A stretch of DNA of 5,974 nt from Thiothrix sp. (GTDB taxonomy: Bacteria; Pseudomonadota; Gammaproteobacteria; Thiotrichales; Thiotrichaceae): the NCBI GenBank assembly GCA_011375245.1, contig DRMA01000068.1:1-5974 (forward strand), given 5' to 3'. Within the stretch, counting starts at the first letter, position 1, and the number at the start of each line of letters is the position of its first letter. A model generated the notes under the pieces. The model saw nothing but the letters and a program-made list of their open reading frames with translations. It was not told the DNA's origin and made no database searches. The position numbers and the translations under genes were made by a program. This document shows, in pieces, positions 1-5,974 of the stretch.

Positions 1-131
1 CGCCATATAATGTGATTCCCAACAGGAGGTTGATCAAGCTTCACCACATCAACAAGCAAAGCATCAGGCATCAATAAATTACCTTGCTCAGTTGGTACAA
101 TATGACATTTCAATTCAGGTTTATAATTCAT
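1..131 (-). CDS. chpC: ChpC-type CheW-like chemotaxis adaptor, N-terminal fragment
   Basis: This is the first 43 codons of a gene that runs off the left edge of the window. CheW-like adaptors couple chemoreceptors to the CheA-type kinase on the cytoplasmic face of the membrane. The visible residues begin MNYKPELKCHIVPT, then QGNLLMPDALLVDVVKLD, and end NHIIW. This fits the opening of a CheW fold: a strand, a short turn with a small residue, a 'LL-P-A-L-V-V' segment, then a segment leading to a Trp that in this family usually begins a 'W-R-G' motif; the next codon starts CG, consistent with Arg. The ATG at 131-129 overlaps the TGA of chpA as ATGA. I see no convincing Shine-Dalgarno sequence, so translation is probably coupled to chpA. 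The position directly after chpA favours ChpC over PilI, which normally precedes pilJ. The CheW call is fairly safe; the ChpC subtype rests on gene order. Confidence 0.75.
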   Translation of the reverse strand, partial: MNYKPELKCHIVPTEQGNLLMPDALLVDVVKLDQPPVGNHIIW

Positions 132-3100
132 ATTGATTCAACCAATAAGTTATTTAAACAGGACTTTATAGTATTTGATAACTGCTTTGCCTCCCAAGGC
201 TTACCAATAAAGCTTGTTGCACCTAGTTTTTCTGCATGTTTTTTATGTTTAGCACCTGAGCGTGATGAAATCATAATAACAGGTAAATGCTTCAATTCAT
301 TACTATCCCTTAATCGACCTAATAACTCAAAACCATCCATGCGTGGCATTTCTATATCTAAAAGAATAATATCAGGAATACCTACCTCTAAGACCTCTAG
401 TGCATTAAGCCCATCCGTTGCTGTCATCACAGTATAATTAAGTTTTGTGAGTAAACTCTCAGTAATCTTACGTACTGTTATTGAATCATCTACAACTAGT
501 ACTTTCGTTTTGCTTTGCGCAAGGTCTGCTTTCACTTTATTACCACAAATTGCTTCTCCAGCAACTCCCATACGGATAAGTTCGTGAGCATTCAGCAACA
601 ATACAATACGTCCACTCATGATAGTTGCTGATGAAAGAAGTTGTGATTCATCAAATAAAGGCCCTAATGGCTTTAACATAACTTCACGACTACCTTTGAT
701 TTCATTGACATGATAAGCAATACGCTGCTCATTTTCCTCTAACAAAATTAACGGATATGTTATATCTTGTTCATTTTCATGCACATCAAACGTTCCCAAG
801 CCAAGCGTTTCGCCTAAATGCTTAAGCACATATTGCCTTCCTCCAATATTCACACTAGGTGCTTGCATTGCATAACGCCTAGCTAACTCAGCTGCTGATA
901 AACGTTGCATTCCCTCCAATTTGGCAATAGGCAGTGCAACAATTTCATCACACACTCCTAAAAGCATTACTTGGTTAGTAGCAAGATTATAGGGTACACG
1001 CAACGTAAACCGAGTAAACTTTCCTCTCTCCGAATCAATAACAATATTACCACCTAAGGTATTTACTTCAGTATTAACAACATTCATACCAACACCACGC
1101 CCTGAAATTTGACTAATGGCATTGGCTGTCGAAACACCTGATTTTAAAATAAGTTGATAAGCTTCTTGGTCACTTAAACAAGTTGTTTCATTGATTAACC
1201 CCTTGCTAATGGCCATTTTTTTGAGTTTATCAATATCAATCCCCTGCCCATCATCTTGCAAAGTAATAACCACTTCTGGACCTTCACGAGAAAATTCTAA
1301 AAATATCTTACCCACTTCATTTTTATTGTTTTTTAATCTTTGCTCAGGGTGTTCTATACCATGAGCAAGCGAATTACGAATCAAATGTTCTAACGAGGCA
1401 GTAATTCTCTCCAAAATTGTTCTATCTAATTCGCACTGTTCATCAGCAATCTCCAATTCAACTTTTTTACCCAATTCAGTAGCGGTTTGACGTACAATTC
1501 TTTTCAAACGGGAAGATAGACTGGTGATTTTCATCATTCTTGTTCGGATCAATCCATCTTGTAACACTTTGAAAGAAGCACGTTGTTCATCAATGGTTTT
1601 TTCCATTGTTTTCAATCCCCCTTCTAGTGTCTCCGTCAAACTTTCCAGATCATTAAGACTTTCTGCCAAGGCACGCGATTGTTGTTGTAATTCGGAATAC
1701 TCATCCATTTCTAACGGATCAAAGCTACTCTTTACACGAGATAAGTCAGCTACTTTATTTCCTGACTTAATTAAGGAATCTGTTTCTAATTCTAGTGTTC
1801 TTATTTGTTTTTTAAGACGTATCGTCGTACGCTTTAATTCATCAATCTGATTGCTATTATCCTCATATTGCTCCACTAGACGCATATTTTGATCGCCCCA
1901 TTCATGCGTAGTACTAATGAGGTTATTAATAATTTTAGTCGATACCTTAATAGATGACGTGTCTACTTGATGCTTATCAACTTCTGCTTGCTTTTGTGCA
2001 ATAGCAGGCAATAGTATTTCTGCTGAAATTGACAATTCATCCGCACATGCTGCTAATACTTTTTCCAAGTCACTTGTATGCTGTACACCTACACCTAAGT
2101 CATCATCAGCTAATGATGTGCTTAGTGGAACATCCAAAGGTACATCTAAGACCTCTAAAGCCCCTTCCTCAAGAAGAGGTCTTTTGTTTTCAACATTCAC
2201 AACAGCAAGGTCTTTTTCCTCCGTTTTATTAGTAATAATATTAGCAACGATGCTTTTATCTTGCTGCTGAGGCTCCATCGTTAAGACTTTTTCGCCAGAA
2301 AGCTGTTGTAATTCTTCAATTAATTGCGTTGCAGGCTCAATGGCGACTCCCAAAGATGCCTTTTCATACATGCGATATAACTCGTCATTTACCTCTTGTA
2401 ATTTAAACAACAACTGATTATCCGTATCAACCTTATGTTGAGCAACTTTGCTCAATAAGGATTCACCTGCATGACTGAGATCACCAATGGCAACCAACCC
2501 TGTCATTCTTGCACCACCTTTTATGGTATGTAATTGCCGTTCTGCTCCTGCTATCGCTTCAGCATCTGTTGGATCATCAACAAGTGCCTGTGTCGTTAGC
2601 TCAAAAGCCTCAAGAAGCTCAGCAAACTCTTCTAAATAAAGCGCAAAAAGAGGATCTAATACTTCTGCTTTCTTAGTAGCCTCATCACCCACATTATTTG
2701 ATTCAGATTCAACAGTTTTCTTTACACTCTCGATTCCTTTTGCATCAATTTCATTCGTTGTTGTCTCATCTAATACAACAACGTTTGCTACTTTTTCAAA
2801 TAGCTCAATAGATTCATTATTTGATAATTTTTCTGCATCACTAATAAGGCGTTGTATCGCTTCATCCTGTACCTTGGCATGAAGTAAACCTTCTTTATTA
2901 GCTTGTAAATAAGCAATAAATGTCTCAACTAAAACAGTAAAAGCATCATCTTGCGCTATTTTTTCTTCAATTAATTTATTAAAAAGATTTTCAAAAGCCC
3001 AAAAAAAATCACCAATAACCGTTGCACCAACCATACGTCCACTTCCCTTTAACGTATGGAACGCGCGACGCATTTCACGTAATGAATCACCATTACCTAT

Positions 3101-3448
3101 ATTTTCTTTCCACTTGTCATACTGTTGAAAAATGAGGTGATATTGTTCATCAGCTTCTTCTTTAAAAATAGCTTTTAATTCATCTTCTATACTTTTACTC
3201 TGAGAATCTTCAATATTCTCAATTTGTTGCAAATCAGTTTCATCAATAACATCTTGTAATTGTTCTTCATGCTGAAGAGTCTTAGTTTCTATTATGCCGC
3301 CAGAATTGATTCCATTTTGTTCTGACAGATCTGCTTTTTGTTGCAAATCAGTTTCATCAATAACATCTTGTAATTGTTCTTCATGCTGAAGAGTCTTAGT
3401 TTCTATTATGCCGCCAGAATTGATTCCATTTTGTTCTGACGGATTTGC
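128..3448 (-). CDS. chpA: ChpA C-terminal region: hybrid CheA-type histidine kinase with receiver, reached by -1 frameshift
   Basis: This is the catalytic part of ChpA, which autophosphorylates in response to PilJ and feeds type IV pilus response regulators. Coordinates start where a -1 slip would enter the frame (GCA at 3448-3446), giving 1106 residues here and 1689 in the fusion. The only start codons ahead of the first domain are weak TTGs such as 3346-3344. Numbered from that TTG (1072 aa): Hpt1 with HTLKGSG (H97); Hpt2 with HTIKGGA (H273); an acidic linker, about 355-465; coiled-coil and CheA dimerization helices, about 490-610; an HATPase with N box HLIRNSLAHGIE (H654, N658), G1 DDGQG (698-702) and G2 GRGVG (749-753); a CheW-like domain, about 785-925; a CheY-like receiver with D953/D954, phospho-acceptor D997 in LLDIEMPRMDG, and K1049. 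All key catalytic residues are present, so the part looks functional. The D of the usual 'DHGIE' N box is Ala here. The TGA at 130-128 overlaps the next start. Confidence 0.88.
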   Translation of the reverse strand, partial: ANPSEQNGINSGGIIETKTLQHEEQLQDVIDETDLQQKADLSEQNGINSGGIIETKTLQHEEQLQDVIDETDLQQIENIEDSQSKSIEDELKAIFKEEADEQYHLIFQQYDKWKENIGNGDSLREMRRAFHTLKGSGRMVGATVIGDFFWAFENLFNKLIEEKIAQDDAFTVLVETFIAYLQANKEGLLHAKVQDEAIQRLISDAEKLSNNESIELFEKVANVVVLDETTTNEIDAKGIESVKKTVESESNNVGDEATKKAEVLDPLFALYLEEFAELLEAFELTTQALVDDPTDAEAIAGAERQLHTIKGGARMTGLVAIGDLSHAGESLLSKVAQHKVDTDNQLLFKLQEVNDELYRMYEKASLGVAIEPATQLIEELQQLSGEKVLTMEPQQQDKSIVANIITNKTEEKDLAVVNVENKRPLLEEGALEVLDVPLDVPLSTSLADDDLGVGVQHTSDLEKVLAACADELSISAEILLPAIAQKQAEVDKHQVDTSSIKVSTKIINNLISTTHEWGDQNMRLVEQYEDNSNQIDELKRTTIRLKKQIRTLELETDSLIKSGNKVADLSRVKSSFDPLEMDEYSELQQQSRALAESLNDLESLTETLEGGLKTMEKTIDEQRASFKVLQDGLIRTRMMKITSLSSRLKRIVRQTATELGKKVELEIADEQCELDRTILERITASLEHLIRNSLAHGIEHPEQRLKNNKNEVGKIFLEFSREGPEVVITLQDDGQGIDIDKLKKMAISKGLINETTCLSDQEAYQLILKSGVSTANAISQISGRGVGMNVVNTEVNTLGGNIVIDSERGKFTRFTLRVPYNLATNQVMLLGVCDEIVALPIAKLEGMQRLSAAELARRYAMQAPSVNIGGRQYVLKHLGETLGLGTFDVHENEQDITYPLILLEENEQRIAYHVNEIKGSREVMLKPLGPLFDESQLLSSATIMSGRIVLLLNAHELIRMGVAGEAICGNKVKADLAQSKTKVLVVDDSITVRKITESLLTKLNYTVMTATDGLNALEVLEVGIPDIILLDIEMPRMDGFELLGRLRDSNELKHLPVIMISSRSGAKHKKHAEKLGATSFIGKPWEAKQLSNTIKSCLNNLLVESI

Positions 3449-3450
3449 TT
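3223..3450 (-). repeat. 114-bp in-frame tandem duplication in chpA
   Basis: Positions 3223-3336 and 3337-3450 are two direct copies with period 114 bp, identical except at 3327/3441 (a/g) and 3331/3445 (c/t). The identity runs three bases further, to 3339/3453, so the junction shares TTT microhomology. The period is 38 codons, so the downstream frame stays open and the linker ahead of Hpt1 appears twice (each copy includes SEQNGINSGGIIETK and DVIDETDLQQ). The two differences change Asn-Pro in the first mRNA copy to Asp-Leu in the second. Both copies keep the hairpin arms, but only the first copy follows the A_AAA_AAG heptamer; the second has CAACAAAAAG. The near-identity suggests a recent event, or one held by gene conversion. 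Confidence 0.95.
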
Positions 3451-5196
3451 TTTTAGTCTTGCTACCTCATCTAACACCAAGCTTATCTCTTCCTCAATAC
3501 CGTTATACAAATGGCATTGTTGATGTAACTGCCGCAAATTCTGGTAAGCATCCTCCAAAACAAAGAGATGATCAGTACAATTACGTAAAGAGAGAAGCGA
3601 TGACTCAAGGGATACTAAAACATCTGCTAATCTTGCTAATCCATGCTTTGACTGTAATAACGTTTTATCGACAATCGCCTGCCTGATATAACTTAATCCA
3701 CCTTTTGCCAATGGCAACAGTTCTGATAAATTAAGAAATGCGAGTGTATTTTCTACTATTCCAAGAAACTGACAAGCAAACTCTAACTCATCATCTTCTG
3801 TATTCTTTTCAAAACTATTAAGACTATCAATTACTTTTTCTAAATCATTCGTAAGAATAGTAAACAGTGCTTTTCGAGCACTATAGTCAGAAACTTGATA
3901 ATGACCATCATTGGTAAATAAAACTTGAGTCGCATCTTCACCCGTTTCTGCATATTGTTCTAAAATATCCTGAACCCTTAACCATTCAGTTGCGACTTCA
4001 ATGCGACGTTCAGCAGTAAATTGACGTGGCTGATCAATCAATACTTTAAATTCATCAACTTGTTCATTGACAATAGTTGCTAATCGTCCAAGCCCTAGCA
4101 TTCTTAATGTTGTTGCTGTTTTTCTACTTTTATCAATAATGAAACGCATAATCCCTTCATCAGGATCACGTTCCATTGACTCAAAACCCTCCATAATACT
4201 TTGCATATCATCCTTAACCGTTGCAGAAACGGCTTTCCACAACTGTTGCCCTGGAGAGGTATAATGCTTCCTAAGCTTTTGTAGCGATTCACCTTGAGGA
4301 AGATAAATATCAAGTCGATAAACCTCTTTTACCGCATCAACCAATGGGATACCTTTTTCTGCTAAACCAATATAATAAAGCAGATTTCGTTTTAACTCTT
4401 GCAGCTCTGCGGTACTAACAAACGCTTCTGAGCATTGTTGGCTTTCTTTAGCTAACTGCCGATCAAGATTACCAATTAACAACTTAACAGCAATCCCTAC
4501 CTCAAGTTTTTTTGCCCGAATCGCAAGAATAAGTGCTTGAGCAACCCACCAAAAGATACGCATATTCACGTCATTATGAATACGAATAAGGTCATTATTA
4601 ATTGCTTGCATCGTTTTTAATGCATGATCAGCCTGACTATCCTTAAACCATGTTAAGAGCGCTTTTTGAAAATGCATACGTAGATGCTTATAAATTTGAC
4701 TGCGTTTTTCTACAGATAATGACACTCGCTTATAGGCATCCAGATGCTTATTAACCGTATCATCTTCTTCAGGTAAAAAAACCAATAACTCTGAAAGAAG
4801 CTCCACACCTCTAGCCGCACGCAATTCGTTCAGTAATGGCAACATAACAATAGGCAAATCTGCATAACCATCTTGCAAATGCTGAAGATATTCAGATAAT
4901 TGCGATACTGCTTGATGAAGCACTTTTAGCGTAGCTTGTGTGTCACCTACTTTATTATCACGCAATGCAATGAGTAATAATCGTATTTCCTGAGAAAGTG
5001 TTGCTCCACCTTGAACACCAATCGCATTCATGGTTTTTTCTATATCTTGCATTATGTCATGGGCATGATCAACAAGAGCATTTTCATCAAATGCTGCATA
5101 ATTTTCTAGATATCTTGTAGTCTTACTTAATTGCTGTTCGGTTTCTTGTCTAACCCATTCAACACGTGTACTAAGACTAGCTTTATTAGAAAGCAT
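3406..5196 (-). CDS. chpA: ChpA N-terminal region / FimL-like 596-aa zero-frame product
   Basis: This is the zero-frame part of the chpA/pilL kinase gene of the type IV pilus chemosensory system. The ATG at 5196-5194 is preceded by AAGGTG at 5206-5201 with good spacing. Residues 1-105 resemble the degenerate N-terminal Hpt-like module of ChpA and FimL: the helices are there, but no H-x-x-K-G-S/G core is seen. Residues 113-130 carry DLPIVMLPLLNELRAARG, a segment I recognise from ChpA/FimL N-termini. The rest is helical, with further Hpt-like bundles (for example around 330-390 and 450-575) that lack a phosphorylatable motif. No signal peptide or membrane segment is evident, so it is probably cytoplasmic. 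The frame passes through A_AAA_AAG at codons 582-583 and ends 13 codons later at TAA (3408-3406). The product is near the size of FimL (about 550-560 aa from memory). It may be a real short product, the first part of a frameshift fusion, or half of a broken gene. Confidence 0.85.
   Translation of the reverse strand: MLSNKASLSTRVEWVRQETEQQLSKTTRYLENYAAFDENALVDHAHDIMQDIEKTMNAIGVQGGATLSQEIRLLLIALRDNKVGDTQATLKVLHQAVSQLSEYLQHLQDGYADLPIVMLPLLNELRAARGVELLSELLVFLPEEDDTVNKHLDAYKRVSLSVEKRSQIYKHLRMHFQKALLTWFKDSQADHALKTMQAINNDLIRIHNDVNMRIFWWVAQALILAIRAKKLEVGIAVKLLIGNLDRQLAKESQQCSEAFVSTAELQELKRNLLYYIGLAEKGIPLVDAVKEVYRLDIYLPQGESLQKLRKHYTSPGQQLWKAVSATVKDDMQSIMEGFESMERDPDEGIMRFIIDKSRKTATTLRMLGLGRLATIVNEQVDEFKVLIDQPRQFTAERRIEVATEWLRVQDILEQYAETGEDATQVLFTNDGHYQVSDYSARKALFTILTNDLEKVIDSLNSFEKNTEDDELEFACQFLGIVENTLAFLNLSELLPLAKGGLSYIRQAIVDKTLLQSKHGLARLADVLVSLESSLLSLRNCTDHLFVLEDAYQNLRQLHQQCHLYNGIEEEISLVLDEVARLKKQIRQNKMESILAA
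3411..3468 (-). promoter_or_regulatory. Candidate programmed -1 ribosomal frameshift signal, dnaX-like
   Basis: Read on the mRNA (minus strand), four elements line up. A Shine-Dalgarno-like GAGG lies at 3468-3465. After exactly 10 nt comes the heptamer A_AAA_AAG at 3454-3448, in the correct phase for a -1 slip (zero frame CTA AAA AAG). A 5-nt spacer CAAAT (3447-3443) follows. A hairpin then has 5' arm CCGTCAGAA (3442-3434), a 14-nt loop, and 3' arm TTCTGGCGG (3419-3411): nine consecutive pairs, one of them G-U. The zero-frame stop TAA is at 3408-3406, just past the hairpin; the -1 frame is open to position 128. As I recall it, E. coli dnaX has the same heptamer and the same 10-nt and 5-nt spacings. 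The elements are seen directly; that they cause frameshifting is inference. A deletion of one A from a seven-A tract would produce the same two frames. Confidence 0.65.
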
Positions 5197-5200
5197 AAGT

Positions 5201-5206
5201 CACCTT
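5201..5206 (-). promoter_or_regulatory. Ribosome binding site of chpA
   Basis: AAGGTG on the minus strand lies six to seven bases before the ATG at 5196-5194, a strong purine-rich Shine-Dalgarno match in an AT-rich leader. It fixes the chpA start at 5196. Confidence 0.8.
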
Positions 5207-5231
5207 AATTTATAATTATTAGAATTTCCTT

Positions 5232-5260
5232 ATTATCTACTACAGATATTCACTTGTTAA
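5232..5260 (-). promoter_or_regulatory. Candidate sigma-70-type promoter for chpA
   Basis: On the minus strand, TTAACA (5260-5255) is separated by exactly 17 bases from GATAAT (5237-5232). Each hexamer has one mismatch to the TTGACA/TATAAT consensus. Transcription would start near 5225, leaving a leader of roughly 30 nt that contains the chpA ribosome binding site. It lies just downstream of the palindrome at 5271-5316, so chpA-chpC could be transcribed separately from pilJ. AT-rich DNA yields chance matches, but the spacing and placement are good. Confidence 0.5.
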
Positions 5261-5270
5261 ATTTCCGCGC

Positions 5271-5316
5271 CCTTTGGCTACGCTCAGGGATCTAGTACCC
5301 TGAGCATAGCCAAAGG
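5271..5316 (-). repeat. REP-like palindrome (19-bp stem, 8-base loop) between pilJ and chpA
   Basis: CCTTTGGCTACGCTCAGGG (5271-5289) is mirrored by CCCTGAGCATAGCCAAAGG (5298-5316) around an ATCTAGTA loop. The single mismatch becomes a G-U pair in the minus-strand transcript but a C-A mismatch in the plus-strand one, so the RNA hairpin is stronger on the strand of the operon. No T run follows on either strand, so it is not a standard intrinsic terminator. Its 'CCCTGAGC...AAGG' outline resembles widespread intergenic palindromic repeats of the CCCTGAGCTTGTCGAAGG type, and it is richer in G+C than its surroundings. It could stabilise the 3' end of pilJ mRNA, reduce read-through, or be a passive mobile repeat. 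Confidence 0.8.
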
Positions 5317-5361
5317 AAAATTATTTATGTGAAAAGCTATATAAGATTTATAATGAACCAC

Positions 5362-5974
5362 CTATACACTTATTACTGTTTTTTCTTCTTTATACAGATC
5401 AAATTCACCATCATTTTCTTGCATAGAATATTCATCATGATCATGCAATACAGCATTATCATTCTTGCTATTTTCTCTCTCAACATCAACACTCATAACA
5501 TTAAGCGTTGGTAACTTAAAACGATACACTGATACTTGTAATTCATTTGATGCACTTGTGAGATTATTAATCATCTCAGTCGTTTCATTCACACGCTCAA
5601 ATGCTTGCAAATTTAACTCCTGAATAGAAAGCATTTTATCTTTTGAACGCAATGCTAGATCTTCTTGATCTTTTGTCACCTTTGCAATATTAGCCATTAA
5701 TTTAGCAATTCGTGCTGATTCAGACTCTACTTCTTCCAATGCTTTGCCTGCATTTTCAGCAGCTGTTGTTCCTTGCACAACATGGGTAATCGTCTCTTCC
5801 ATTGATGTTACTGTTTCTTGTGTATCACTTTGCATAGTACGAACCAAAACGTCTGCTTTACGTGAAGTAGCCGCTGCTTTTTTAGCCAACATTTGCACTT
5901 CTTCAGCAACGCCCCCAAAACCTTTTCCAGCATCCCCTACACTCGTCATTTGTATCGACGCATTAAGCGCTAAC
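5362..5974 (-). CDS. pilJ: PilJ-type methyl-accepting chemotaxis protein, C-terminal fragment
   Basis: The gene enters from the right edge of the window and ends at TAA (5364-5362). The visible 203 complete codons hold the second half of the receptor's cytoplasmic signalling domain. LALNASIQ is followed by DAGKGFGGVAEEVQMLAKKA, the conserved hairpin tip that contacts CheA and CheW. A long antiparallel coiled-coil return helix rich in Ala, Glu and Thr then ends at VYRFKLP, where PilJ proteins typically stop. The 'ALNASIQ' form (rather than ALNAAIE) and the place just before chpA support PilJ, the receptor that controls type IV pilus activity. The sensor and membrane parts lie outside the window. 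About 48 further residues follow FKLP, an acidic, low-complexity tail (DHDEYSMQENDGEFD) ending EEKTVISV; it is not a CheR/CheB-tethering NWETF-type peptide. The ATG at 5949 is internal to the domain and is not the start. Confidence 0.88.
   Translation of the reverse strand, partial: LALNASIQMTSVGDAGKGFGGVAEEVQMLAKKAAATSRKADVLVRTMQSDTQETVTSMEETITHVVQGTTAAENAGKALEEVESESARIAKLMANIAKVTKDQEDLALRSKDKMLSIQELNLQAFERVNETTEMINNLTSASNELQVSVYRFKLPTLNVMSVDVERENSKNDNAVLHDHDEYSMQENDGEFDLYKEEKTVISV

Noticed and set aside
84..437. Plus-strand open frame of 117 aa
   Set aside because: It lies antisense to the receiver domain of chpA and the start of chpC; no recognisable domain. A shadow frame.
1524..1850. 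Plus-strand open frame of 108 aa
   Set aside because: Antisense to the CheA dimerization region; Ser-rich reverse of coiled-coil codons, no domain or ribosome binding site support.
128..3346. Separate gene starting at TTG 3346 for the downstream half of chpA
   Set aside because: The TTG sits inside the tandem duplication, has no clear ribosome binding site, and the frame is open and homologous to the other repeat copy upstream of it, back to the slippery site. It is more likely an internal Leu codon.
3330..3346. Second slippery site in the other repeat copy
   Set aside because: The sequence there is CAACAAAAAGC with only five A residues and the frame reads CAA CAA AAA GCA, which does not give an in-phase X_XXY_YYZ heptamer.
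3449..3454. Transcriptional slippage on the A tract as the recoding mechanism
   Set aside because: Six A residues is short for efficient polymerase slippage, and it would not explain the GAGG and hairpin at dnaX-like distances. Not excluded, but less likely than ribosomal slippage.
3408..3686. Plus-strand open frame of 92 aa across the frame break
   Set aside because: Antisense to chpA coding sequence with no recognisable product; its position at the break is explained by the repeat and hairpin.
5271..5316. Intrinsic transcription terminator
   Set aside because: The stem is strong, but neither strand has a T run after it; the minus strand continues GCGCGGAAATTT. Annotated as a REP-like palindrome instead.
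5329..5514. Plus-strand 61-aa hydrophobic open frame
   Set aside because: Mostly antisense to the pilJ tail; the hydrophobic Ile/Phe-rich look comes from the reverse complement of AT-rich acidic codons.

Overview
The window carries the end of a type IV pilus chemosensory (Pil-Chp) operon, read entirely on the minus strand. From upstream to downstream (high to low coordinates) it holds the C-terminal end of a PilJ-type methyl-accepting chemoreceptor (5974-5362), a 165-base intergenic region, a chpA/pilL-type hybrid histidine kinase locus (5196-128), and the first 43 codons of a CheW-like ChpC-type adaptor (131-1). The DNA is AT-rich by eye. Gene content and order (pilJ, chpA, chpC, without pilK or chpB between them) point to an AT-rich gammaproteobacterium that uses type IV pili; I cannot name the genus from sequence alone.

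The chpA locus is split into two reading frames. The upstream frame (5196-3406, 596 aa) has the FimL-like N-terminal region of ChpA. The downstream frame (open from 3466, ending at 128) has two histidine phosphotransfer (Hpt) domains, the CheA dimerization, ATPase and CheW-like domains, and a receiver domain. The switch point looks engineered rather than random. The zero frame runs through an in-phase A_AAA_AAG heptamer (3454-3448). It has a GAGG Shine-Dalgarno-like element exactly 10 nt upstream, and a 9-bp hairpin starts 5 nt downstream. As I recall it, this is the layout and spacing of the Escherichia coli dnaX -1 frameshift signal. A -1 slip there enters the downstream frame and gives a 1689-residue full-length ChpA. 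Ribosomes that do not slip add 13 codons and stop just after the hairpin, giving a FimL-sized 596-aa product. The downstream frame has no ATG ahead of its first Hpt domain. A one-base deletion in the A tract (mutation or assembly error) remains the main alternative.

A 114-bp in-frame tandem duplication (3223-3450) begins at the recoding signal and repeats the hairpin and 38 codons of linker, but not the slippery heptamer. The pilJ-chpA gap contains a 19-bp near-perfect palindrome (5271-5316), probably a dispersed REP-like repeat, followed by a good sigma-70-type promoter (5260-5232) and a clear ribosome binding site for chpA. chpA and chpC overlap by ATGA.

Together the genes form a signalling chain. 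PilJ senses a signal at the membrane and, through CheW-like adaptors such as ChpC, controls ChpA autophosphorylation. ChpA passes phosphate to its own receiver and to separate PilG/PilH-type regulators (outside this window) that control twitching and pilus-linked second-messenger output.
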